Assembly (NCBI RefSeq): GCF_008389435.1
Contig: NZ_VUYS01000011.1
Location: 43,214-107,213 of the forward strand
Direction of reading: 5' to 3'
From: Candidatus Nitrosocosmicus agrestis
Lineage (GTDB): Archaea; Thermoproteota; Nitrososphaeria; Nitrososphaerales; Nitrososphaeraceae
Length of the DNA: 64,000 nucleotides
Part shown: positions 51,635 through 61,552 of the stretch, piece by piece
Position numbering within the stretch: the first letter of the stretch is position 1
How the letters are laid out: the number at the start of each line of letters is the position of its first letter
Translations under genes and position numbers: made by a program
Notes under the pieces: model-generated
Database searches by the model: none
Seen by the model: the letters and a program-made list of their open reading frames with translations, nothing else
Told to the model about the DNA's origin: nothing

Positions 51635-52751
51635 TTAGTAAAACCTATTGAAGTTAAGAATACAGGTGAAAATGGAACAAAACTTTTTTGATTTCTTATC
51701 CAATAATGGATTTTTTTACTACATGGTTACAGATAAAATATATGACAAAATAAGATAACAAGAAACGATACTAAGAAGTATATATTTGGCAAATATTGCT
51801 ACACAGGTAATTCAAACAAGATCATTTGCCAACGTCAACCCATCAAAATAAAAAACACTATTTCTCTTACATAGTAAATAATGTTAATGTCTAAAAGGAA
51901 CAATGTCAAACAAATATATATTTGAAAACACTTAATATTATTCCTATTTTTTACTTAAACTAACATTGGAATAATCCCGGAATCATTTGTAAGACAAATT
52001 ATTTGCGTTTCTGCGAATTTGTTTTCACCTATATGGTCGCTTAAAATAAAAAATCAGATTCGTACTAAAATACCAGTAACCTAATCGTAATATTAATATT
52101 CACAATTCTTATAAAAACAAAAATATTGTTCTCTAAATACGTATCTATATTGTATTCAAAGCATCCAAAGAATTTGGCATTCTTTAGGACTAGCTATTTT
52201 ATTCAACAAGAAGGAACCTTGTTATTGAGAAAGTGTGGGGAATGCTATTAAAAATATCTGGTTCAATTTATTTAGTCAAAATTATGCATTTTGTAGAATA
52301 GTATTTGTGTACCTAACTCAATTAATCCAGAATCAGAAATTACCAATTATGGTAGATTACTTTGAATTAAATATATGGGCTCCAGTTGTGACACCTATAG
52401 AATCAATCCTTTACCGTTTAATCCTTTTAATATATTTATACACCTTTTGGATTGATTTTTTTTGAATTATGATACGATTTGGATCAGTAGTGTTGAATTT
52501 CTGTTAATATTTTTCCATGAGATGAAAATGCTAAATGAAAATACTTCAACAAGAACCTGATGAACAAAAAATAAAAACTATAATCATTTTATCAAATTAA
52601 ATGAATGTATCGATGAGATTTTCAATTGATTGTTTGAAAAAATCTAAAATCTTGTCTTTATACCGTAGTCCAGAATAATGAAGAATAAAATATACTTAAT
52701 GTTAATTATTATTTACAAGTATTCTTAAATTCAGTTGCAAAAGAAATAGCG
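51635..52751. other. Long intergenic region
   Basis: About 1.1 kb. A 76-codon GTG-started hydrophobic frame at 52235-52465 is not convincing. TATA-like DNA before 52752 probably belongs to the carbonic anhydrase promoter. Confidence 0.45.
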
Positions 52752-53636
52752 ATGGTTAAATATTCAAGCAAATTACAGCCCCAATTATTATTGATTTTTA
52801 GTATATCTGTATTTTCGACAATAATGCCTTCCAGTTTTGGTCAAACAAATATGACGCACAATTTAACACAAGTAGATAAACAAATTCCAGGGATCAACCC
52901 GAATTGGCCAAATATTCATCAAAATGTAAAGACCGATTTTAACTCAAATGTGACGCTTCCAGACATTGATGATTCGGCTTTTATTCATCCTTTCGCAATA
53001 GTTATAGGAAATTGCTACATTGGAGAAAAGGTGCTAGTCGCCCCTACCGCAGTTTGCAGAGGTGATGAGGGCACTCCTTTGCATATTGGAGAATTCTCAA
53101 ACATGCAGGACGGGGTAGTAATTCATGGATTGGAGACCACACTTAATGGCAACAATTTGGACGATAGAAGATTTTCTGAAAATGGCGACCTCTTAAAAGG
53201 AAATGATTCCAGATTTGAAAGTGGTTACTCGGTATATGTTGGAGATAACGTAAGTTTAGCACATGGTGTATTGATTCACGGTCCAGCGTTTGTAGGAGAC
53301 AATACGTTCGTTGGTATGGAAAGTATGGTATTTAATGCAAAGGTCGGAAGCAACGTCGCAATAGGAGTGTCAAGTACAATTACAGGCGGAGTTAGTATAG
53401 CGGATGGCAAATTTGTACCACCAGGCAGTGTGGTTACCACCCAAGAACAGGCAGACAATCTCCCAGAAAGAATCGGAAGTTCATATGAAAACATCAATAC
53501 CGCAGTCATCCATGTAAATAAAGACCTAGCCAAGGGTTACGCCAAACTTTGGTTAGACAATGCATCAGGTCTAGATAGAGAAAGTATGATGGAAGAAGGA
53601 ATGTTAGAAACAAGTATGTCGCCCTTGGCAAATTAG
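52752..53636 (+). CDS. cam: Secreted gamma-class carbonic anhydrase (Cam type)
   Basis: 294 residues with a signal peptide (about 1-30). Left-handed beta-helix repeats with metal ligands H125, H171 and H176. The Methanosarcina Cam active-site residues are matched in order: R103-G-D105-E106-G (Cam R59, D61, E62), Q119-D120 (Q75), and H125-G-L-E128-T, where E128 equals the proton-shuttle Glu of Cam. An acidic insertion (about 129-158) follows. It converts CO2 and bicarbonate outside the membrane, which could feed carbon fixation and buffer the acid made by ammonia oxidation. Cam types often use iron or zinc. Start ATG at 52752. Confidence 0.92.
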   Translation: MVKYSSKLQPQLLLIFSISVFSTIMPSSFGQTNMTHNLTQVDKQIPGINPNWPNIHQNVKTDFNSNVTLPDIDDSAFIHPFAIVIGNCYIGEKVLVAPTAVCRGDEGTPLHIGEFSNMQDGVVIHGLETTLNGNNLDDRRFSENGDLLKGNDSRFESGYSVYVGDNVSLAHGVLIHGPAFVGDNTFVGMESMVFNAKVGSNVAIGVSSTITGGVSIADGKFVPPGSVVTTQEQADNLPERIGSSYENINTAVIHVNKDLAKGYAKLWLDNASGLDRESMMEEGMLETSMSPLAN

Positions 53637-54000
53637 ACCCACAATATTTTCTTTTTTTATTTCCAAGATTGATTCAGTCTTGCACCTATCAATATTTTAA
53701 TTAAGAAAAACAATTCAATTCTTACCTCCCTTCAAACTATTTATATATGAAGGTAGGTGAGGTAACCATAAATTTGCAAACCAAAGACTACAACATTTGA
53801 CGTAAATATATGTTCTTATGTAAGCATATTCCAATAGGTGGGATAGTTATTGTGTATTTAAAAGTTATTTGCGGATTATTATATTAAACTTGGTTATTTT
53901 TGATAGGAATCAATCTTAAATCATTAGGAAATTAAATAGCTGTTCTTCTCTCCATCATTTTCCATAAGATTCAAAAAGTTTAGGTATTTTTCGTATCAGA
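53637..54000. other. Intergenic region
   Basis: About 360 nt after the carbonic anhydrase, T-rich at 53648-53660 (possible terminator). No gene recognised. Confidence 0.4.
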
Positions 54001-54144
54001 CTATTTCAGCAAATAAGTAACTTGCTCGGTGACAGAAACCTCTTGTTGATCAGGAAGTATGGGTGTCGAGGTAACATCCGATACAAATGATCTATGAACC
54101 AATTGTTCATTTAAAGGTAATGAGTTGAACCCAAACCTTTGCAA
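54001..54144 (-). CDS. Possible 47-residue protein or gene end
   Basis: A TTG-started frame reads M-Q-R-F-G-F-N-S-L-P-L-N-E-Q-L and ends S-V-T-E-Q-V-T-Y-L-L-K before TAG. The text is protein-like; an in-frame stop directly precedes the TTG. It starts 6 nt beyond the perfect hairpin at 54150-54191, which would lie in its promoter or leader. Could also be the C-terminal end of a lost gene. Confidence 0.33.
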   Translation of the reverse strand: MQRFGFNSLPLNEQLVHRSFVSDVTSTPILPDQQEVSVTEQVTYLLK

Positions 54145-54149
54145 CTATA

Positions 54150-54191
54150 AAAAATCCCCTCTTCCCCATTAAATAGTAAGAGGGGATTTTT
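54150..54191. terminator. Perfect 14-bp inverted repeat
   Basis: AAAAATCCCCTCTT and its exact complement AAGAGGGGATTTTT surround a 14-nt loop. With A5 at one end and T5 at the other it looks like an intrinsic terminator usable from both directions. It lies between the carbonic anhydrase and a convergent gene. Alternatively an operator or RNA element for the small frame at 54001-54144. Confidence 0.65.
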
Positions 54192-54345
54192 GACATTTAT
54201 TCCATAAATATTCAGAAATAGAAAGAGAAGTATAAAATTAGCGACAAGAATGTCTCTATATTCTGTAATTATTAGATTGATCTTTCTATAGCACTTTCAT
54301 CACATTAATTCAGTAACCATAATAGAATAGTAAAATGAAATTAAC

Positions 54346-54978
54346 TTAGCCTAGTTTGCATGAATAAGGATTCATGAACGCACCATCTGTCGTAAGAATA
54401 AGGTGAGAACCTGATCCCTGATCATCACCAATTGTGTTCAAATCTTCGTCCAAATAATGTTTTTGCTTGTCACCGAAGACATTATGGTAGTTAAAGTAAC
54501 TATTCACAGGATTTAAGATCGAATCGGATGCGATCTTGTTATTTGCGGTTGGAATTTGGGAAGCTAATGGGCTTGCAACGAGGATTACAGCGAGTGTCAT
54601 GACGATCATTACACTGTTTTTACTTGTAACTAGTTTATGTTTAAATCTGGAGGGACTTGATATTGGATTTTGAGACTTGCTTTTGAGTAATGAGTATGGA
54701 ATCTTTGAAACTGAATGTTTAATTTCTTTTGGTTCAGTTGTAGGATACACAAGTTTCAAAATATCAGTTTTTCTCATTGGATTAAATGAGATATATTCCT
54801 CTTCCTTTGGAAATCCAGGTAGAATATTAACATACCCCAAATCTTTAAGATGATTTATCGCGTTGATTACATATCTCTCAGAATCATTTGGAAAACCTTC
54901 TATTAAAGCAAATACAGGGATTGGGCGCCCGTTCCTTTTTAAAAGAATACGTAATATAGAGATTTCAAAGGAATTCAA
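54346..54978 (-). CDS. Winged-helix protein with a single membrane helix
   Basis: 210 residues. Winged helix at about 5-70 (I-S-I-L-R-I-L-L-K-R-N-G, A-I-N-H-L-K-D-L-G-Y-V-N), a basic Ser-rich linker (85-120), a membrane helix (121-140) and an outside segment with one Cys near the end (C207). DNA-binding in the cytoplasm and a sensor part outside is the simplest reading, like one-component membrane regulators of the ToxR/CadC design. Start ATG at 54978; the neighbour at 55109 is a divergent winged-helix gene, 130 nt apart. Confidence 0.7.
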   Translation of the reverse strand: MNSFEISILRILLKRNGRPIPVFALIEGFPNDSERYVINAINHLKDLGYVNILPGFPKEEEYISFNPMRKTDILKLVYPTTEPKEIKHSVSKIPYSLLKSKSQNPISSPSRFKHKLVTSKNSVMIVMTLAVILVASPLASQIPTANNKIASDSILNPVNSYFNYHNVFGDKQKHYLDEDLNTIGDDQGSGSHLILTTDGAFMNPYSCKLG

Positions 54979-55108
54979 TAGTTATTTTAAGATACCTTTT
55001 TTATTTATTCATTTACCCCATCTTTTTTATAAGTATACAAATAATTCTCTATCAATAAAAATTAAAAGATTAGAAAAAGACAAATATGACATTTAGTAGA
55101 GTTAGATC

Positions 55109-55495
55109 ATGTTAAATGAAGGAATGAATCCAGAAGAAACGGGTATTTTGTCCAAGATATTTTCCTCAAAGGCCCCATCTCAAATTATGGATTTCTTTCT
55201 AGATCATAAAGAATTTGACTATTCTCCAGCAGAAATAGCCTTAAAGACTGGTTTGTCATTTAAGACCATAACGAGAGAGATCCCCAGCTTAGAAAAATTT
55301 CACTTTGTGAAAAAAAGTAGAAGAATTGGAAAAACTATAATGTATATTTTAAATTCTGATTTTCCAGCCGTAAAAACACTAGAGAAATTTACATTAGAAA
55401 TGTCCGAATACATTAACGTTGAGGTCATCGATGGGGATTTGAATTCAAGAGAAAATGACGACAAGGTGTCATCCAGATTGATAGAACCTAATTAA
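55109..55495 (+). CDS. Winged-helix transcription regulator
   Basis: 128 residues. Helix-turn-helix in S-P-A-E-I-A-L-K-T-G-L-S-F-K-T-I-T-R-E-I-P-S-L (about 34-56, split by wing residues V-K-K-S-R-R-I-G-K-T), closing with an acidic tail. ArsR/MarR-like archaeal regulator without ligand domain. Divergent from the membrane-bound winged-helix gene; they share a 130-nt promoter region, so mutual control is possible. ATG start. Confidence 0.8.
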   Translation: MLNEGMNPEETGILSKIFSSKAPSQIMDFFLDHKEFDYSPAEIALKTGLSFKTITREIPSLEKFHFVKKSRRIGKTIMYILNSDFPAVKTLEKFTLEMSEYINVEVIDGDLNSRENDDKVSSRLIEPN

Positions 55496-55652
55496 TTAAT
55501 ATTAAGGATTAATAAAAATTTAGAGATTTTCAAGAATTATATGATTTGGTCCAAATATTAATCATATTGACCTTCAAGTGATCTAAAATTTTATCAAATG
55601 TCTGCATAAAACTCTTCACCTAGAAATTTAGTATCAAAATAGATGACTACAT

Positions 55653-56039
55653 CTATTTTGCCTTCTGAATTTTGGAGATTGCTTTTGGGTGCCTAGCATA
55701 TACGACTACTGCCATTAATGCTACAAACGTTAGTTGAAAAATTTCAGTAGCAATTGCGATATCGCCAATCATTCCTCCCCGTCCTGTTATTGGATTATCT
55801 GGGATACGTGTTATTATCCAGAGTGTTATAAAAGCAACTGTCCCTACTATACCGATACAATCCCATATTCTGCCCCAATCTTTTATAGTAGGTAATATCC
55901 AAAATACTTGCGCCAATCCACCAATTAAGAAAAGTATTGTCATTTGTTGATTAAATGCAGGTAGCATGCTTAGATGCAAAATACCAGCCATTCCGGTACA
56001 AACTGCCGCTGAAACGGCCAAGGCGCTTATTTTGTTCAT
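55653..56039 (-). CDS. Four-helix membrane protein
   Basis: 128 residues with four hydrophobic segments (about 5-27, 33-50, 60-80 and 95-115) and a basic end (I-S-K-I-Q-K-A-K). Reads well from ATG at 56039. Conserved-looking small integral membrane protein with a glycine-rich loop (G-R-G-G-M-I-G-D). Function unknown. Confidence 0.72.
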   Translation of the reverse strand: MNKISALAVSAAVCTGMAGILHLSMLPAFNQQMTILFLIGGLAQVFWILPTIKDWGRIWDCIGIVGTVAFITLWIITRIPDNPITGRGGMIGDIAIATEIFQLTFVALMAVVVYARHPKAISKIQKAK

Positions 56040-56912
56040 TCTTTAATTTAGTTGTTTATTCTATATATTCGTACATTTTTTTCCATATAACAATATTCAT
56101 CAATCCACATGATTAATGGATAGTAGCAACAAATAGGATTTTTTGTCCACACGAGAAACAAAATAAAAAAAATATAATTAAATATTTCAAATTTATGGAG
56201 ATTATTTAAAGTGCTTTAAGTAATATTATAAACTTATGTATGATTTTATGCAGATATAAGGAATAAAACTTTGATTTCTGCTCTTTTGTATCTAAATAAA
56301 AGTTAATAAACAGTTTGAAAATTAATGATAAGCCAACCTATATGAATACAATTATTAGGAAATCCAATAATCATGACGATCAACAAATCCAATTTAAATA
56401 AAAATAACAGAGATTAAAATTTGTATATACTATTACAATTACAGTACGCAAAAAAACATCAGAGTTTATAGGAAGGTTTTTGTATATATTGGGTTCTGGT
56501 CTAGAGACCTTTATTGGCTTTAGCCCAAGCCAATAGTCTTTTAATAGGTAGAATGTTATGCGATAAATTAACATAAATTTTTTTTGCTAATTGTTTAATT
56601 TTTGCCAGTTCGGAGCTAACCGCCTATATCTGTGCTCGTGTCCGATTTACAACGGGGCTTTTATTTGGAAATTATAACTATCTCAGACACTATTTGACAT
56701 GTTCAATAACCATAATACAAGTATATTAATTTGACAAAAAATAACAACCTAAAGAAATCAATTTATCATTTATTCAGTAAGAAAATAATAAAAATAGTCA
56801 GAACCGAATTTAGTCGAAATCAACGAATTAGTATTTGCTTACAAGAATGTAACCGATAATAAAATGTAATACATTTTCACACAGTCCTATCCTTGCCGAT
56901 ATTACAAGACTC
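56040..56912. other. Intergenic region with a GC-richer patch
   Basis: Mostly very AT-rich. At about 56605-56660 a patch of clearly higher GC (CAGTTCGGAGCTAACCGCC and onward) stands out. In such a genome this can mark a structured RNA or the rest of a gene. I could not fold it into a tRNA. Confidence 0.4.
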
Positions 56913-57149
56913 TTAACTTGTAGAATTTGACTGGCCAATTAATTGTTTAGCTTGATCTATGTGATCTTTTGCACCCTCATAATCCCCACTGTCTATAGAT
57001 TTTTTTGCCTCATCAAGATGAAAGTTAGCCTCTGGACAGTCAAAACAGATAGTTGCAAATGAAGTCTGATACCAATAGTTCTGAGTAATACCAAAAATAC
57101 CCAAAGTTATGGCAAATGCAAACATTCCAGCATAAATTAGATTTGTCAT
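56913..57149 (-). CDS. Small membrane-anchored helical-repeat protein
   Basis: 78 residues. One N-terminal membrane helix (about 4-24), a Cys pair C35 and C38 (I-C-F-D-C-P), then a helical hairpin F-H-L-D-E-A-K-K-S-I-D-S-G-D-Y-E-G-A-K-D-H-I-D-Q-A-K that resembles a single TPR-like repeat. Probably extracytoplasmic. Role unknown. ATG start. Confidence 0.65.
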   Translation of the reverse strand: MTNLIYAGMFAFAITLGIFGITQNYWYQTSFATICFDCPEANFHLDEAKKSIDSGDYEGAKDHIDQAKQLIGQSNSTS

Positions 57150-57373
57150 CCATTACCTTTAAAGTACCTTTATAAAAGATTTATCTAAATTAGAAATTAC
57201 CAACCACAAACTATTGAATAGAAATTCAAGATTTTTAGGGGTTCATTACTCGAAATATAAACTCCAGAAAATGTCTAGATAAATTCAGTTTTTCATCGAG
57301 ATAGGTTTTGGATTTGTTTATTTTGTGGAAAATTGAGTGAATTTAGTTACCCGATATCCACCAAAACAAAATT

Positions 57374-57733
57374 CTATTTTCCAAAGTACGCCTTTACATG
57401 TGGTTGATAGAGGTAGTAAATAACTATACCATTGACAATTACATGGAATATTGCACCCATGTTACCGACAATGAGTGAAGCCAGACCTACTATAATACCT
57501 AGTACCGATACAATCAAGGTAATTATCCAAGCCCATTCCAGGCCCTTCCACAATCCATAAGAGACTGCGAAATAAGCTATACCAATGACAATTAAGATTC
57601 CTCCAAGGATTAATCCTACGATAGGAATTACAACTATAATTGCAAGGCCACTAAAGAGTGAACCTAGTCCTCCTAGGACAGCAAGAATTGCAATGAGCGT
57701 TACACCAAATGGTCTATCCTTTTGCATAGACAC
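57374..57733 (-). CDS. Four-helix membrane protein (DUF2127-like)
   Basis: 119 residues, start M-S-M-Q-K-D-R-P-F-G-V-T. Four membrane helices with G-L-W-K-G-L-E-W-A-W between helix 2 and 3 and a closing Y-L-Y-Q-P-H-V-K-A-Y-F. The W-K-G-L-x-W-A-W pattern and the Y-L-x-x-P-H-V-K-x-Y-F end occur in a widespread family of small prokaryotic membrane proteins of unknown function. ATG start. Confidence 0.78.
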   Translation of the reverse strand: MSMQKDRPFGVTLIAILAVLGGLGSLFSGLAIIVVIPIVGLILGGILIVIGIAYFAVSYGLWKGLEWAWIITLIVSVLGIIVGLASLIVGNMGAIFHVIVNGIVIYYLYQPHVKAYFGK

Positions 57734-58695
57734 TATAGATAACTATAACCATTTAAACACCATTGAAAAAGAGACCCAAAATTTGTTATTATAAATTATT
57801 ACAAAACTTTATTCATTCGCCATGAATGGACTCACTGAACAATACAATTGCCAAATTAACAATCCGCAGATACCTCATTCAGATATCTGTTATTATAGAA
57901 AACTTCTATAATTTCCATTTAACGACATATTTAAGCATATATGTCTGTAATGAGGTATGAGTGCTAGAATAGTGATTTTCATTTTTGGTGAGTAACACAT
58001 ATTAGCATAATGTTGATTTCTATGGTAGTATTTTGTCATAATTGGTTCAATTAATTACTATTTCAGAGGTAGAAGTATTGACAAGACAGATAAAATCACC
58101 ATTGATTTATAATTTTCCTAATTGGTATTTTATTCTGAGTCTCAGGTATAATTGTTATTTTCGACGACTTGTTCAAAATCGTCAATATCAATCATATAGC
58201 CTATTCCGCGATCAGGAAAGTAAATTTTTCTTGGATTAGTCACACCCATAAGAATATGCTATACCACTCCCCAAAATAAAATTCCTAAATCGATAAATTT
58301 TAAATATGAATTTCTTTGCTTTCAGTACATATCAAAGGATACGGGCCATGAAATACTTAAAAATGAGACCTCATGAGCTATTCGAATTTCATACTTCATC
58401 AGTTCCTTTTTAATGGTAACTATCAGGTAGTAGGGTTAACAGATTGTCTGGATAAGATATTTCTGAAATATATTTTATAGAGCTTTTTGCATTTTAGTTG
58501 TTAAGATACTTAATATAGTAAACTAATAATTTGATAATTTAATTTAGAATAGGTTTAGAACTATTATTTCATACTCTAGACAGAAAAAAGATTTACATTA
58601 GCGCGTTTATCACGTATATTTAAATTCTTTTCGGTTACGAATGAGGTAACAACTTGCCACTGTACTGCTTTTATACCTAAATATTACAAAATATC
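57734..58695. other. Long intergenic region
   Basis: About 960 nt without a convincing gene; a 65-codon frame at 58042-58239 lacks motifs. The promoter of the acetyltransferase is probably in the last 60 nt. Confidence 0.45.
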
Positions 58696-59298
58696 TTGAT
58701 AATATTGCTTTCTGTCCATGATATAACTTTAATAGGTGAATATATTATTTTGCGTCCACCTAGATCTGAAGATTTGGAGGGCCTGTCTGATGCAGCTATT
58801 GACGGAGAAATTTGGAATAATCCATATGCGTTTTTCCCACAAGTGAAAGACATGTCTATTTACTTGCAGAATATGATAAAACACGACGAATCCTTTATAC
58901 CATTAATCATTGTGCAAAAAGAAACCAATATAATAATTGGGACTACCAGGTTTCTTAATATAGATAAAGACAATCATCGAGTCGAAATTGGACATACTTG
59001 GATAGCCAAATCGTTTCGGAGAACTGCGGTAAACACTGAATCAAAGTTGTTAATGTTGCAGTATGCTTTTGAAAAATTGAACTGTATCGCAGTCGAAATT
59101 AGGACAGATGTTTTAAACCTAGTATCACGAAAAGCAATTGAACGGCTCGGCGCAAGCCAAGATGGTATTTTAAGAAATCATAAAATAATGAGAGATGGGA
59201 GGATAAGAAACACAGTTTGTTATAGCATAACCAGAGATGAATCGTCAGAAATATTAAAAAACCTTATGGCAAAATTGTCTAATCATAAAGAATATTAG
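58696..59298 (+). CDS. GNAT acetyltransferase (RimJ/RimL-like)
   Basis: 200 residues from a TTG start; a second in-frame TTG at 58705 is equally possible. Follows the RimJ pattern: G-E-Y-I-I-L-R-P-P (strand 1), I-I-G-T-T-R-F-L-N-I (strand 4), H-R-V-E-I-G-H-T-W-I (acetyl-CoA strand), then N-T-E-S-K-L-L-M-L-Q-Y-A-F-E and R-T-D-V-L-N-L-V-S-R-K-A-I-E-R-L-G-A. Transfers acetyl from acetyl-CoA to an amino group of a protein or small molecule. The usual Q/R-x-x-G-x-A loop is changed to R-R-T-A-V-N-T. Confidence 0.85.
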   Translation: MIILLSVHDITLIGEYIILRPPRSEDLEGLSDAAIDGEIWNNPYAFFPQVKDMSIYLQNMIKHDESFIPLIIVQKETNIIIGTTRFLNIDKDNHRVEIGHTWIAKSFRRTAVNTESKLLMLQYAFEKLNCIAVEIRTDVLNLVSRKAIERLGASQDGILRNHKIMRDGRIRNTVCYSITRDESSEILKNLMAKLSNHKEY

Positions 59299-59804
59299 GT
59301 TTAAATATCTGGTTGTTCTGCATTCCTTCCATTAATTACTTAGATTTTATTAGCAAGAAGAAATTCTGCTCGGTTACCGCTTTGGACAGGTAACAACCAT
59401 GTGGTCTCATCTGAAAAAAATCATGTCATGGTAGAAGGTCATAAATTCCTACTATTTTTCGAGTTATTAAACCAAGTGCCTTAAAAACAATAAAGCTTGT
59501 TCTATCATTTTCAATATTTAAAATTCTAAAGCAACACGCCAGAGGTTAACTTAAAAACGATAAATTTTACAGTAAATCAGATTTATCAAAAAATAATTTA
59601 TAAATTAAATATTAATATGCTTTGCTGCGAAGATTGATCATTATACTTGAAAGAAAGCCTCATCTATATTTTCGGTGTTCTGATCAGATTTTGGATACGT
59701 ATCAAAAAGAAATTGGTCTATTAAATTTTATTCCTACGACAACATAATTGAGATTTAGAATATTATACCCTTCTTTATTCGACATGAATGAGAATAAATT
59801 TTGT
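59299..59804. other. Intergenic, convergent genes
   Basis: About 500 nt between convergent genes, AT-rich. Nothing recognised. Confidence 0.45.
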
Positions 59805-61289
59805 TTATGAATTAACTAAACGAAATATTTTACCGTCAAAATATGACAATATATATAAATTTCCATCCGGTCCCGTTTGAATATCAGTAATCCTTCCATC
59901 AAATCCCTGAGCAAAAATATAAGGTTCAAGTTCTGATTTGTTGTCTGCCACAAAGTCCTCGATACTTTCATTAGAAGCTAGTTTTGAGTCGTAAATGGAT
60001 TTCAAATGAACTATTTTGTTCCTATCTGGATTTAGCTTAAAAAAGTAAAGATTCCCATTGTTAATATCTCCTACAAAAAGATTATTCTCAAATTCTTTAC
60101 CCAATTTTGACGATTCATAGAATTCAACGTCTGTTACTCCAATGGGATTTCTCCAGCTAAATTCAGGATCGGAATAGTGAGAACCATTTAGCATAACCAA
60201 ATCCAAAACGTTACTGTCATTATTCCGATTTAGCGGTCCCATAATTTTATACCAACCGCTGTTAAAGCCAGGTTCTACCAGGTTAAGCTCATCATAGGTT
60301 GATTCACTATTCTCAGTATCCCACACCCGACCAGTAACTGGATCGATATCTAGACCAAAACTGTTTCTTATGCCATAAGCATAATACAAAGACAAGGACC
60401 CTAGTGTTTTGTTCTCAAGTGATTGATTGTAAAATGGATTGCTTGCAGGAATCAACATAGAGACAGAGGGATTTATTCGCAAAATACCCGAGGTATTATT
60501 TGGTGGGAAAAAGAGATCAAGTTTTTTTCCTGGATAGTTTTGCATTGAACTATTGATAGCCGTCAGGTCCCCAATTGTTACATACAGGTTTCCTAGCTTA
60601 TCGATATCAATTTTACCACCATTATGATAAGGCCTAGGGTTAGCAGGCAAATCTAATAATAATCGATTAGGCACTAGTGAATTATCCGTATTGTTAAAGT
60701 TAAATTCATAGACCCTGTTCCTTAAGTTATTACTAGAATCGCTATCCTCATTACTGTCTATATAATTCAAACCTTTGTTTTCTGACACCTTTTGAGTAAA
60801 GTAAAGGTAAACTTTATCTTTCAAATAGTTTTCAGTTCCTTTTTGGGAGAACAATAGGTCGTTATGTTTCCCCAGTAAGTTTTCTTGGATAGATTGTGTC
60901 TTTCCAGATGCTAAAGACAAATTTGTAAAAGACTTATTTTTAAATGCTATGCCCAAAAGTCCTTGTTCTTGTTGAGTGGATAAATTTTCAATTGTATAGG
61001 CTGGCTTCTCAAGCAGGACACCGTGTGAAATTACACGAACCTTGCCTGAATCTTTTTCTAAAATAAGAATAGTATTATCGTTAATAAAACTCATGCTGGT
61101 AGGACGAGTTAACCCTTTTGCAAATAATTCAACGCTGATGTCAGTACCATAATTTTTATTAATTTTTATATTGGATGGATTTTGAAATGAAATAATTTGA
61201 TTATGTACAATATATAACAAATCTGAAGAGTAAAGAATCATCATTATGGCTGCAAAAGCCATGATCGACAAAACAACTAACCCCCTCAT
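59805..61289 (-). CDS. PQQ-type sugar/aldose dehydrogenase-like propeller, secreted
   Basis: 494 residues with a signal anchor (about 2-22). Six-bladed propeller of the soluble glucose/sorbosone dehydrogenase family: L-T-R-P-T-S-M-S-F, Q-E-Q-G-L-L-G-I-A-F, P-Y-H-N-G-G-K-I-D-I-D (substrate/metal loop), Y-G-I-R-N-S-F-G-L, W-D-T-E-N-S-E-S-T-Y-D-E-L-N-L-V and D-G-R-I-T-D-I-Q-T-G-P-D-G-N-L-Y. The residues that bind PQQ and calcium in the family (H in H-N-G, R in G-I-R-N, D/E-N) are present, though cofactor use in these archaea is not proven. N-x-S/T sites are numerous. ATG at 61289. Confidence 0.85.
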   Translation of the reverse strand: MRGLVVLSIMAFAAIMMILYSSDLLYIVHNQIISFQNPSNIKINKNYGTDISVELFAKGLTRPTSMSFINDNTILILEKDSGKVRVISHGVLLEKPAYTIENLSTQQEQGLLGIAFKNKSFTNLSLASGKTQSIQENLLGKHNDLLFSQKGTENYLKDKVYLYFTQKVSENKGLNYIDSNEDSDSSNNLRNRVYEFNFNNTDNSLVPNRLLLDLPANPRPYHNGGKIDIDKLGNLYVTIGDLTAINSSMQNYPGKKLDLFFPPNNTSGILRINPSVSMLIPASNPFYNQSLENKTLGSLSLYYAYGIRNSFGLDIDPVTGRVWDTENSESTYDELNLVEPGFNSGWYKIMGPLNRNNDSNVLDLVMLNGSHYSDPEFSWRNPIGVTDVEFYESSKLGKEFENNLFVGDINNGNLYFFKLNPDRNKIVHLKSIYDSKLASNESIEDFVADNKSELEPYIFAQGFDGRITDIQTGPDGNLYILSYFDGKIFRLVNS

Positions 61290-61552
61290 CTGACGAGGTT
61301 TAATTGAAACAAAGACACAATGTATTTGTTTGTTTGTTTGAAGTTTACAATTGTCAAATTTATCGACTCATCTGGTGTTTGTTAACTAGTTGTTCGCACT
61401 CTTCGCAATCTATAAATCGGAATTGGCCAATGAGTAACTGTAAGGTACATCAAAATACATTATTCAGGTCGTTTGGACAATTATAGGTTTAATGACCACT
61501 ATTACATCAACCAATCAAGTATGTATGATTATTGTGGTTTCAATAATTTTAC

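Noticed and set aside
56605..56660. tRNA gene
   Set aside because: No T-arm consensus, no acceptor pairing and no anticodon loop could be arranged.
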